A DNA stretch of 64,000 nt from Poindextera sp965277425 (lineage in GTDB: Bacteria; Pseudomonadota; Alphaproteobacteria; Caulobacterales; Caulobacteraceae). A model generated the notes under the pieces. The model had not been told where the DNA came from. It saw nothing but the letters and a program-made list of their open reading frames with translations, and searched no databases. Where the stretch lies: the NCBI GenBank assembly GCA_965277425.1, contig CBDICR010000007.1, positions 992,001-1,056,000 of the forward strand. The letters are read 5' to 3'. The position numbers and the translations under genes were made by a program. This document shows, piece by piece, positions 6,492 to 14,071 of the stretch; within the stretch, counting starts at the first letter, position 1; each line of letters begins with the position of its first letter.

Positions 6492-7427
6492 TCAGGTTTC
6501 CGAAAGGGCGGCGACCTCGGCGGCGAAGTCGTCCGTCTTCTTCTCGACGCCTTCGCCCAGCGCCAGGCGCGCGAAACCGACCACCTTGACCGGCGAGCCA
6601 AGCGATTTGGCGGTTTCGGCCACCAGCTGCTCGACCGTCTGGTCGGGGTTCATCACGAAGGCCTGCTTCAAAAGCACGACCTCTTCCATCCACTTGCGGA
6701 TGCGGCCGTCCACCATCTTCTCCACCACATTGGCCGGCTTGCCGGACTCCAGCGCCTGTTCGGTGAAGATGGCCTTTTCGTGCTCGATGTCGGCTGCATC
6801 CAGGTCGTCGGGGGAGAGCGATTTCGGCGAAGTGGCCGCCACATGCATGGCGATGCGCCGGCCGAGGTCGGACAGGCGCGCCTGGTCGCCCTCGCCTTCC
6901 ACCGCCACCAGCACGCCGATGCGGCCGAGGCCGGGCGCGGTCTGATTGTGCACATAGGCCGCCACCGCGCCCGCGGGCACGTTGAAATGGCCGGCGCGGC
7001 GCAGGCGCATGTTCTCGCCGATGGTGCCGATCAGGCCGGTGATCATCTCGCCGACCGGCTCGCCGTCCTTGGTCTTGGCCATGGCGATGGCGTCGACGTC
7101 GCCGCCGGTTTCCAGGGCCGCTTCGGCCGTGGCCAGGGCGGCCGCCTGGAACATAGCGTTGCGGGCGACGAAATCGGTCTCGGCGTTGAGCTCGATCACC
7201 GCGCCGGTCATGCCCTTGCCATCGTTGCGCAGGGCGACGGCCACCAGGCCCTCGGCGGCGACGCGGTCGGCCTTCTTGGCGGCCTTGGACAGGCCCTTGG
7301 TGCGCAGCCAGTCCATCGCCGCGTCCATGTCGCCATCGGTCTCGGTCAGCGCGCGCTTGCAGTCCATCATGCCCGCGCCCGACTTCTCGCGCAGTTCCTT
7401 CACCAGGCCGGCGGTGATCTCAGCCAT
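6492..7427 (-). CDS. tsf: Translation elongation factor Ts
   Basis: A 311-residue EF-Ts, the nucleotide exchange factor of EF-Tu. The N-terminal UBA-like segment with KELREKSGAGMMDCKRAL is intact, followed by TDFVARN and the long dimerisation/core domain to residue 311. It lies 84 bases downstream of rpsB on the same strand, the standard rpsB-tsf operon. Confidence 0.97.
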   Translation of the reverse strand: MAEITAGLVKELREKSGAGMMDCKRALTETDGDMDAAMDWLRTKGLSKAAKKADRVAAEGLVAVALRNDGKGMTGAVIELNAETDFVARNAMFQAAALATAEAALETGGDVDAIAMAKTKDGEPVGEMITGLIGTIGENMRLRRAGHFNVPAGAVAAYVHNQTAPGLGRIGVLVAVEGEGDQARLSDLGRRIAMHVAATSPKSLSPDDLDAADIEHEKAIFTEQALESGKPANVVEKMVDGRIRKWMEEVVLLKQAFVMNPDQTVEQLVAETAKSLGSPVKVVGFARLALGEGVEKKTDDFAAEVAALSET

Positions 7428-7511
7428 GACCTTCTCCAGATCGGTCCAAATGTGGGAGCGGGACGCCGTTCAGCGTCCCGCCGATGATATAGGGGCGTTC
7501 AGGCCCGATTT

Positions 7512-8480
7512 TTAGCTGGCGGCCGGTTCTTCCGCCACCGCGTCGAGGGCTTCCTCGGTGCGGGTTTCGGGGTCGTCGGCCACGGGGGCTTCTTCGGCGA
7601 CGGTCTCGGGTTCGGCGACCGCGACGTCGTCATCCGCCGATTCAGCGACGGTTTGCGCCGTGGCGTCGGCCGGCTCGGCGGCTTGCGGCGCGGGCTCAGC
7701 TGGCGGCGCGGGCTCGGGCGCGGCAGCCTTGCGGCGCAGCGTCGGCTCGACCGGCGCCTCGGCGGCGCCGATGTCGACGCCCAGCGCCACCTGACCCTCG
7801 GCCAGGCCGTCGAGGACGGAATCGGCGATCAGGTCGCAATAGAGCTGCAGCGCGCGCGCGGCGTCGTCATTGCCTGGAATCGGAAAGGTGATGCCGTCCG
7901 GATCGGAATTGGTGTCGAGGATGGCCACCACCGGGATGTTCAGCTTCTTGGCCTCGAGGATGGCGATGCCTTCCTTGTTGGTGTCGATCACGAACATCAG
8001 GTCGGGGATGCCGCCCATGTCCTTGATGCCGCCCAGCGACAGTTCGAGCTTTTGCTGTTCGCGGGTGAGCTGCAAAAGCTCCTTCTTGGTGCGGCCCTCG
8101 CCGCCGGTCTCGAGCAGGCCTTCCAGCTCGCGCAGACGCGCGATCGAGGCGGAGATGGTGCGCCAGTTGGTCAGGGTGCCGCCCAGCCAGCGGTGATTGA
8201 CATAGTATTGCGCGCAGCGGCTGGCGGCGACCGCCACCGGATCGGACGCCTGGCGCTTGGTGCCGACGAACAGCACCCGCCCGCCCGAGGCGGCGACTTC
8301 GCGCACCTTGACCAGGGCCTGGTGCAGCAGCGGAATGGTCTGCGACAGGTCGATGATGTGGATGTTGGAGCGGGAGCCGAAAATGTAGCGCTCCATCTTC
8401 GGGTTCCACCGGTGCGTCTGGTGGCCGAAGTGGGCGCCGGCTTCGAGAAGCTGCCGCATGGAAAAATCGGGTAGCGCCAT
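7512..8480 (-). CDS. rpsB: 30S ribosomal protein S2 with acidic C-terminal extension
   Basis: 322 residues from ATG 8480 (MALPDFSMRQLLEAGAHFGH). Core S2 motifs are present: GHQTHRWNPKM, VGTKRQA and WLGGTLTNW. The core ends near residue 245, followed by about 75 residues rich in Ala, Glu and Pro, longer than E. coli S2 but common in alphaproteobacteria. The frame is open upstream, but the ATG at 8480 matches family N-termini. First gene of the rpsB-tsf operon. Confidence 0.97.
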   Translation of the reverse strand: MALPDFSMRQLLEAGAHFGHQTHRWNPKMERYIFGSRSNIHIIDLSQTIPLLHQALVKVREVAASGGRVLFVGTKRQASDPVAVAASRCAQYYVNHRWLGGTLTNWRTISASIARLRELEGLLETGGEGRTKKELLQLTREQQKLELSLGGIKDMGGIPDLMFVIDTNKEGIAILEAKKLNIPVVAILDTNSDPDGITFPIPGNDDAARALQLYCDLIADSVLDGLAEGQVALGVDIGAAEAPVEPTLRRKAAAPEPAPPAEPAPQAAEPADATAQTVAESADDDVAVAEPETVAEEAPVADDPETRTEEALDAVAEEPAAS

Positions 8481-8523
8481 GAACCTTTGATCCTTCTTCC
8501 GGTTCGTGCCTCCGCGGGGCCTA

Positions 8524-8541
8524 CCCCTTCCTAAGAAGGGG
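8524..8541 (-). promoter_or_regulatory. Hairpin in the rpsB leader
   Basis: A perfect 7-bp stem CCCCTTC/GAAGGGG with a 4-base loop, 44-61 bases upstream of the rpsB ATG. S2 autoregulates its own mRNA in other proteobacteria; this hairpin is a candidate leader element, not matched to a named RNA family. Confidence 0.35.
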
Positions 8542-8672
8542 ACCGGAACGGAAAGGCGCGAGGATTGACCCGCGCATCGCCGAACGCCCTGCGTGTGTGA
8601 TGGCCGCGACATAGGTCGGGACGGCGGAAAATGCAAGGATGAAGGGGGTTGGCGGCCCCGGCCAGACTTTAT

Positions 8673-8711
8673 AATCCGCTCATCCCCGCGAAAGCGGGGA
8701 CCCAGGTTTTT
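8673..8711 (+). repeat. Palindromic repeat, left flank of the GIY-YIG gene
   Basis: A 39-base element whose core is ATCCCCGCG-aaa-GCGGGGAC, ending CCCAGGTTTTT. It is the inverted copy of 8999-9038, differing only in the loop (AAA against CAT). It overlaps the GIY-YIG stop codon by one base. Confidence 0.85.
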
Positions 8712-9019
8712 CACCAACGCTCATCGTACAGATCACGCCAGCCCGGATTGAATCGCTCGATCAATTCGATCTTCCAGGCTCTGTTCCATTTCTTCAGCCG
8801 CCGCTCGCGCCGAAAAGCGGTCTCGCGGCTCTCGAAGGTCTCGAACCACACCAGCTTGGCGACACCGTATTTGGCGGTGAAGCCCTGCCTGACCTTTTCC
8901 CGATGCTCCCAGATCCGCTTCGACAATCCATCGGTCGAGCCGATGTAAAGCGTCCCGTTACGCTGGCTTGCAACGATGTAGACGCAAAAGCCCAAGCTAA
9001 AAAACCTGGGTCCCCGCAT
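8711..9019 (-). CDS. Small GIY-YIG nuclease-domain protein
   Basis: A 102-residue single-domain GIY-YIG protein: CVYIVAS (GIY position), NGTLYIGST (YIG), KRIWEHREK with the conserved Arg and His, then the KLVWFETFESRETAFRRER segment with the catalytic Glu region, and KKWNR. Such stand-alone domains occur in multiple copies in many alphaproteobacterial genomes; no specific function is established. ATG 9019 lies inside the right-hand palindrome; TTG 8995 is the alternative start. The gene fills the space between two inverted copies of one palindrome exactly, which looks like a single-gene mobile or homing cassette. Confidence 0.85.
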   Translation of the reverse strand: MRGPRFFSLGFCVYIVASQRNGTLYIGSTDGLSKRIWEHREKVRQGFTAKYGVAKLVWFETFESRETAFRRERRLKKWNRAWKIELIERFNPGWRDLYDERW

Positions 9020-9038
9020 GCGCGGGGATGAGCGGATT
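8999..9038 (-). repeat. Palindromic repeat, right flank of the GIY-YIG gene
   Basis: A 40-base element, the reverse complement of 8673-8711 apart from the three loop bases and one extra T in the T-run. It carries the possible ATG start of the GIY-YIG gene in its loop. Confidence 0.85.
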
Positions 9039-9061
9039 ATTATTACCGTTCAAAGCCTTCC

Positions 9062-12000
9062 CTAGACCTCCTCCAGAAACGCCACCCCTGGCGCCGTCTT
9101 CAGCGCCCCACGCACCGCCGGGTCCAGCGAGAACCGGCCGGGGAGTTTCAGTTCGACTTCGCGGCCGTCGCCGACGCCGGCGACCAGGATGATCTCGCCG
9201 CCGCCGGCGCCGTCGGCGGGGCGCAGGCGCCGGCGAAGACCCTCCATGTCGGCCGAGGCCGGCGAGAGGTGCACGCGCAGGCCGGCGGTCGCCCCGGCGA
9301 TGGCGCGCTCCAGCGGCTCGGCGTCGTCGCCGAAGAAGCGCACGTCGCCGTCCGAGGCCTTGGCGCGCACCTTGATCACCACCGACTTGCCGGGCTCCAG
9401 CGTCTCGCGGCAGCGGCGCAGGGATTCCGGCGGAAACAGCACCTCGTATTCGCCGGTCGGGTCGGACAGGGTGACGAAGGCGAACTTGTCGCCGCTCTTG
9501 GCCGAGGCGCGCTCCTGGCGGCGGCGCACGACGCCGGCCATGCGGAAGGCCTCCATGCCCGCTTCGACCTGGGAGAGCGCGTCGGTAAACAGGGTGACGC
9601 GCTTGCGGCGCAGCACCTCCATCATCGATTCCAGCGGGTGGCCGCTGAGATAAAAGCCCACCGCCGCCCGCTCCTCGTCCAGCTGGTCGGTCTCGCTCCA
9701 GCGATCGCGCTTGGGCAGGCGCAGGCGCGCGGCCTCGACCTGTTCGCCGAACAGGTTGGCCTGCAGCGAGGCGCGCTCGGCCGCGGCGCTCTGCGCCTGG
9801 GCGTTCAAGACGTCGGCGCTGGCGATGATCTCGGCCCGGTTCGGATGCAGGCTGTCGAAGGCCCCGGCGCGGGCCAGATTCTCCAGCGCCCGCTTGTTGA
9901 CCTGGCGCGGATCGACCCGTTCGACGAAGTCGTGCAGGTCGGAGAACCGCCCGCCCGCCTGGCGCACGGCGACCAGGTGCTCCATGGCCGCCAGCCCGAC
10001 ATTGCGGATGGCGCCCAGAGCATAGAGCACCGCCCCGTCCTCGACCGCGAAATCGGCGGCCGAGCGGTTGACGTCCGGCGGCAGGATCTTGACCCCGCTT
10101 CGCCGCGCGTCCTGGTAGAACAGGGCCAGCTTGTCGGTATTGGAGATTTCGAGGCTCATCGAGCCGGCATAGAATTCCACCGGCGCATGGGTCTTCAACC
10201 ACGCCGTCTGATAGGCGATCAGCGCATAGGGCGCGGCGTGGCTCTTTGAGAAGCCGTAACCGGCGAACTTCGCCATCAGTTCGAAGATCAGCTCCGCCAG
10301 CCCTGGCGGCACGCCGCGCTCGGTTGCACCCGACATGAACCGGGCCCGCTGCTGGTCCATCTCCTTTTGGATTTTCTTGCCCATGGCGCGGCGCAGCATG
10401 TCGGCCTCGCCCAGGCTGTAACCGGCCAGCGTGCGCGCGATCTGCAGCACCTGCTCCTGATAGACGATGACGCCGAAGGTTGCGGCGAGCACCGGCTCGA
10501 GCAGCGGGTGCAACACATCGACGGGCTTGCGCCCCGCCTTGCGCTCGATGTACTCGGGGATGCTCGCCATCGGCCCCGGGCGATAGAGCGAGATCAGGTC
10601 GGAGACCTCTTCCAGGTTGCCGGGCCGGAGCTGGCGAAGGATGTCGCGCATCCCCTGCCCTTCCAGTTGGAAGAGGCCGATGGTCTGGCCGGTGGCCATG
10701 AGTTCGTAGGTGGGCGCGTCCTCCAGCGGCAGTTGTTCGAGGTCGATGCCCGCGCCGCGCTGCTCAAGGAAATGCACCGCGCGGTCGATGACGGTCAGCG
10801 TCTTCAGGCCGAGGAAGTCGAACTTCACCAGGCCAGCGCTCTCGACCCACTTCATGTTGAACTGGGTGGCCGGAATGTCCGAGCGCGGATCGCGATAGAG
10901 CGGCACCAGCTCGGTCAAGGGCCGGTCGGCGATGACGATGCCAGCCGCGTGGGTCGAGGCGTTGCGATAGAGGCCCTCGAGCTGCAGGGCCACCTCGAGC
11001 AGCTTGGCGACCTCAGGATCGTCGGCCTTGGCGGCTTGCAGGCGCGGTTCGATCTCGACGGCGCGCGCCAAAGTGGTCGGGGCGGCTGGATTGTTCGGGA
11101 TCATCTTGGCCAGGCGATCGACCAGGCCGAGCGGCAGCTGCATGACCCGGCCGACGTCGCGCAGCACCGCGCGGGCCTGAAGCGAGCCGAAGGTGATGAT
11201 CTGCGCCACCCGGTCGCGGCCGTACTTGGCCTGGACATAGGCGATCACCTCTTCCCGCCGCTCCTGGCAGAAGTCGATGTCGAAGTCGGGCATGGAGACC
11301 CGCTCGGGATTGAGGAACCGCTCGAAGATCAGGCCGAAGCGCAGCGGATCGACCCCGGTGATCAGCAGCGACCAGGCGACCAATGATCCCGCGCCCGACC
11401 CCCGACCGGGGCCGATGGGGATGCCCTTCGAGACCGACCATTTCATGAAGTCGGAGACGATGAGGAAATAGCCGGAAAACCCCATGGACTGGATGACGCC
11501 GATCTCGCGCTCCAGCCGCTCGTGATAGTCGGCGACGGGCAAGGCCGGCGTGTGCGCCGCCAGCCGCAGGATCAGCCCCTCGCGCGCCTGGGCGGCCAGT
11601 TCGTCGGCCTCGGAACGGCCGTCGATGGTGGGAAAGCGTGGCAGGATCGGATCGCGCTTGACCACCATGAAGGCGCAGCGCCGGGCGATGTCGATGGTAT
11701 TGTCGCAGGCCTCCGGCAGGTCGGCGAAAAGCCGGCGCATCTCATCGGCGCTCTTGAAGCCGTGCTCGGCGGTCACCCGCCGGCGTTCGTCCTGGCCGAT
11801 GAAGGCGCCGTCGGCGATGCACAGCAGCGCGTCGTGCGCCTGATGCAGGGTCCGCGCGGCGAAATAGACGTCGTTGGTCGCCACCAGCGGCGTGTCATGC
11901 TCATAGGCATAGGCGACCAGCCCCGGCTCGGCGGCGGCCTCGGCGGCCAGGCCATGGCGCTGCAGCTCGACATAGAAGCGCTCGCCGAACACGGCTTGCA

Positions 12001-12508
12001 TCTGGGCCAGCGCCGCATTGGCCTCGGCCGCGCGGCCGGCGGCGAACAGCGGATCCACCGGCCCGTCCGGCCCGCCGGACAGCAGGATCAGCCCCTCGGC
12101 CCGTTCGGCGACGAGGGTCCAGGGAACGCCGGGCTCGGCGGTCGGCTCGATATCCAGATAGGCGGCGGACGACAGCGCCATCAGATTGAGATAGCCGGCC
12201 TCGTTCTGCGCCAGCAAAACCACCGTCGGCGTGCGCGCCCATCGCTCCGGCGGGCCCTCGCCTATGCCGGTGACCGGCAGGGCGCAACCGATGATCGGCT
12301 GCACGCCCGCCGCCTTGGTGGCGACGGAAAACTCCAGCGCCCCGAAGAGGTTGGCCCGGTCGGTCAGGGCGACCGCCGGCATGCCCTGGCCTTGCGCCAG
12401 CCGCCCGATCGCCTCGGCCTTGATCGCCCCCTCGAGCAGCGAATAGGCCGAGTGAACGCGCAGGTGAACAAACCCCTCGCCCAATCCCCCGGCCGCATCC
12501 TCCGCCAT
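9062..12508 (-). CDS. dnaE: DNA polymerase III subunit alpha
   Basis: 1148 residues from ATG 12508, preceded by AGAGG. It has the replicative DnaE layout: N-terminal PHP domain (LRVHSAYSLLEGAI), polymerase core with PDFDIDF (catalytic Asp pair near residue 405) and VKFDFLGLKTL (third Asp near 560), a helix-hairpin-helix region and an OB domain near the end (FVTLSDPTGEYEV). Length matches DnaE1, so it is the main replicase rather than the error-prone DnaE2. It directly follows a SidA-like micro-gene on the same strand (23 bases), so SOS control could extend into it. Confidence 0.97.
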   Translation of the reverse strand: MAEDAAGGLGEGFVHLRVHSAYSLLEGAIKAEAIGRLAQGQGMPAVALTDRANLFGALEFSVATKAAGVQPIIGCALPVTGIGEGPPERWARTPTVVLLAQNEAGYLNLMALSSAAYLDIEPTAEPGVPWTLVAERAEGLILLSGGPDGPVDPLFAAGRAAEANAALAQMQAVFGERFYVELQRHGLAAEAAAEPGLVAYAYEHDTPLVATNDVYFAARTLHQAHDALLCIADGAFIGQDERRRVTAEHGFKSADEMRRLFADLPEACDNTIDIARRCAFMVVKRDPILPRFPTIDGRSEADELAAQAREGLILRLAAHTPALPVADYHERLEREIGVIQSMGFSGYFLIVSDFMKWSVSKGIPIGPGRGSGAGSLVAWSLLITGVDPLRFGLIFERFLNPERVSMPDFDIDFCQERREEVIAYVQAKYGRDRVAQIITFGSLQARAVLRDVGRVMQLPLGLVDRLAKMIPNNPAAPTTLARAVEIEPRLQAAKADDPEVAKLLEVALQLEGLYRNASTHAAGIVIADRPLTELVPLYRDPRSDIPATQFNMKWVESAGLVKFDFLGLKTLTVIDRAVHFLEQRGAGIDLEQLPLEDAPTYELMATGQTIGLFQLEGQGMRDILRQLRPGNLEEVSDLISLYRPGPMASIPEYIERKAGRKPVDVLHPLLEPVLAATFGVIVYQEQVLQIARTLAGYSLGEADMLRRAMGKKIQKEMDQQRARFMSGATERGVPPGLAELIFELMAKFAGYGFSKSHAAPYALIAYQTAWLKTHAPVEFYAGSMSLEISNTDKLALFYQDARRSGVKILPPDVNRSAADFAVEDGAVLYALGAIRNVGLAAMEHLVAVRQAGGRFSDLHDFVERVDPRQVNKRALENLARAGAFDSLHPNRAEIIASADVLNAQAQSAAAERASLQANLFGEQVEAARLRLPKRDRWSETDQLDEERAAVGFYLSGHPLESMMEVLRRKRVTLFTDALSQVEAGMEAFRMAGVVRRRQERASAKSGDKFAFVTLSDPTGEYEVLFPPESLRRCRETLEPGKSVVIKVRAKASDGDVRFFGDDAEPLERAIAGATAGLRVHLSPASADMEGLRRRLRPADGAGGGEIILVAGVGDGREVELKLPGRFSLDPAVRGALKTAPGVAFLEEV

Positions 12509-12531
12509 CGCCCTAGCCTCTCGTCCGCGAC

Positions 12532-12624
12532 TCAGGCGACCAGATGCGCCACCGAACACACCATCCAGACGAACCCCGCCACCGACGCAAGCGCCAAGGT
12601 CTCGCGCGCCAACCGAACCACCAT
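12532..12624 (-). CDS. sidA: SidA-like SOS-induced cell division inhibitor micro-protein
   Basis: A 30-residue frame, ATG 12624 to TGA 12532, with an ideal GGAGG Shine-Dalgarno. It begins MVVRLARETL and continues as one membrane-length hydrophobic helix (ALASVAGFVWMVCSVAHLV). In Caulobacter crescentus SidA is a 29-residue inner-membrane protein, induced by DNA damage through LexA, that blocks division by acting on FtsW. Size, single TM, position beside dnaE and a LexA-type box 17 bases upstream agree with that. The assignment rests on these features and not on an alignment. Confidence 0.65.
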   Translation of the reverse strand: MVVRLARETLALASVAGFVWMVCSVAHLVA

Positions 12625-12640
12625 TTCCGCCTCCTGGTTT

Positions 12641-12655
12641 GTACTTGTTTTGTTC
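12641..12655. promoter_or_regulatory. Probable LexA (SOS) box
   Basis: GTAC-N7-GTTC at 12641-12655 matches the alphaproteobacterial SOS operator GTTC-N7-GTTC at seven of eight fixed bases. It lies 17-31 bases before the SidA-like ATG, where it would overlap the promoter. A further GTTC is at 12669-12672. Confidence 0.6.
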
Positions 12656-12901
12656 TTATTCATGGTTTGTTCTCAGGAGTCAAGGGCGGCGCTACCCGCG
12701 CTGATGCAACGCCAACAGCACCGGGTTCCGCGACGGCTTCTATTCACGCGGGTGACGGTCGCTGAGACTAGCCGTCCTGGGGAGCCGGCCCACCCCATGA
12801 CGGGACTTCGGTTTGCAAAAAAGTTGTCGCCGATTGTCGATTTCGACGAAGCCTGCCCGACTAGGATTTGGTCCCTTCTCGGAGCGACATGGGGAGTTTC
12901 A
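12656..12901. other. Intergenic region without a recognised gene
   Basis: Between the SOS box and the VOC gene I see no supported coding frame. The stretch is less GC-rich than its surroundings and must hold the divergent promoters. Confidence 0.5.
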
Positions 12902-13309
12902 ATGCCAAACAGTCCTGCATCTCGGCTGATACCCGTTCTTATCGTCCAGGACATGAGCGCGGCCCTGCGGTTTTATGCCGAGACCCTTGGCGGCGCTCAG
13001 GTCTATCAATTCCCTCCCGAGGGCGAGCCCGGGTTTGTCACGCTCCGAATAGGCGCGTCGGAGATGGCGTTGTCGGTGATCGGCGCATCGATGCCGCTCG
13101 ACGTACCCAAGCGGCCCGCAACGGGACATCGGATCCAACTCTCGGTCAACGTCGCAAGCGTCGATGATGCTGTCGGCGCGTTGGCGAAATTGGGGGCGCG
13201 GACCGCAATGGAGCCCAGCGACCAACCCTGGGGTGAACGAGCGGCGTATATGGAAGACCCTGACGGAAACCTGGTGCTGCTGGTCTCGCCCTTGGGTAAT
13301 CCCGCATAG
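12902..13309 (+). CDS. VOC (glyoxalase/PhnB-like) family protein
   Basis: A 135-residue single-domain VOC protein: IPVLIVQDMSAALRFYAETL at the N-terminus, FVTLRIGASEMALSV in the middle, and YMEDPDGNLVLLVSPL at the C-terminus, the usual paired beta-alpha-beta-beta-beta motifs. The family includes glyoxalases, fosfomycin/bleomycin resistance proteins and PhnB; the substrate cannot be told. The start ATG 12902 follows a GGGGAG. The gene stands alone on the plus strand and its codon use is less GC-biased than its neighbours. Confidence 0.8.
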   Translation: MPNSPASRLIPVLIVQDMSAALRFYAETLGGAQVYQFPPEGEPGFVTLRIGASEMALSVIGASMPLDVPKRPATGHRIQLSVNVASVDDAVGALAKLGARTAMEPSDQPWGERAAYMEDPDGNLVLLVSPLGNPA

Positions 13310-13498
13310 GGCCGCGCGCCGCCCACGCGGCCGGAGTGCCGCTCCGTATTTTCCGCTCAGGGAGATCCTGGACCAGGCGGCCTTCGACAGCTGGCAAGGC
13401 GGTGGAGACAACCGGCCCGGTCTCGCGGCGGCTGAACGCCGAGATCACGCCGAGCAAGAGGTTGAAGTCGCGATCCGCGTGCGCGGTCCCGGCTGGCC

Positions 13499-13523
13499 GG
13501 AACGTCCCCGGCGCTCTAACGTT
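13499..13523 (+). promoter_or_regulatory. EcfG promoter for the small lipoprotein gene
   Basis: GGAAC (13499-13503), 16 bases, CGTT (13520-13523): a perfect EcfG consensus 53 bases before the ATG at 13577. Confidence 0.75.
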
Positions 13524-13576
13524 AAGCTTGGAGCCGCGGCCTATTTCCGGCGCGCGCCTGTTCTGGAGGGGTTGGG

Positions 13577-13903
13577 ATGTCCGACAAATCGCGAAATCTC
13601 GCAAAGATCGCCGTCGTCACCGTCCTTTTGCTGGCGCTCAGCGCCTGCGTGGCGGGGTCGGGAGAATCGCACCATGCGGCGGCGGGCGGTCCGCTCAGCC
13701 AGGGCCTGCTCGGCTTCTGGCAAGGCATCATCGCGCCCCTGACGCTGCTGGGCGAGGTGATCAACCATTTCGCGCCGCACACCCTGCCCTGGGAGGTGCA
13801 CATGTACGAGACCACCGGAACCGGCTGGGCCTACGATATCGGCTTCTATTTCGGCCTGCTCGGCGGCCCCGGCGCGATCTTCGGCGGCTGGTCGCGGCGG
13901 TAA
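13577..13903 (+). CDS. Small putative lipoprotein, general stress regulon member
   Basis: 108 residues. Residues 1-24 are a lipoprotein signal (MSDKSRNLAKIAVVTVLLLA then LSAC), so the mature N-terminus is Cys24. The rest is Gly/Trp-rich with hydrophobic stretches (GFWQGIIAPLTLLGEVI, WAYDIGFYFGLLGGPGAIFG), reminiscent of a widespread uncharacterised membrane-associated family. Function unknown. A perfect EcfG promoter directly upstream places it under general stress control, 7 kb from ecfG itself. Confidence 0.75.
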   Translation: MSDKSRNLAKIAVVTVLLLALSACVAGSGESHHAAAGGPLSQGLLGFWQGIIAPLTLLGEVINHFAPHTLPWEVHMYETTGTGWAYDIGFYFGLLGGPGAIFGGWSRR

Positions 13904-13956
13904 GCGCCGCCGGCGCGGCGCATCCTTCTTCCTCTTGAAGGTGGCCCCGAAGGGGT

Positions 13957-14029
13957 CGGATGAGGGGTCGATCGCCCTATCCGGAACATCCCGCCGCTAC
14001 CCGGCAATCGCCACACGACCCCTCATCCG
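13957..14029. repeat. Inverted repeat element in a convergent intergenic region
   Basis: Perfect 14-base arms CGGATGAGGGGTCG (13957-13970) and CGACCCCTCATCCG (14016-14029), with further small hairpins on both sides (CCCCGAAGGGG, CTTCTCCCGCAAGGGGAGAAGG). It resembles a short palindromic intergenic element and may terminate both convergent genes. Confidence 0.65.
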
Positions 14030-14071
14030 TCAGCTTCGCTGACACCTTCTCCCGCAAGGGGAGAAGGGCTC

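Noticed and set aside
8673..9038. CRISPR or IS element for the repeats around the GIY-YIG gene
   Set aside because: Only two inverted copies, no spacers, no transposase and no target-site duplication visible.
13310..13498. Coding frames between the VOC gene and the lipoprotein
   Set aside because: Frames are shadows in several phases with no start signal or recognisable domain.
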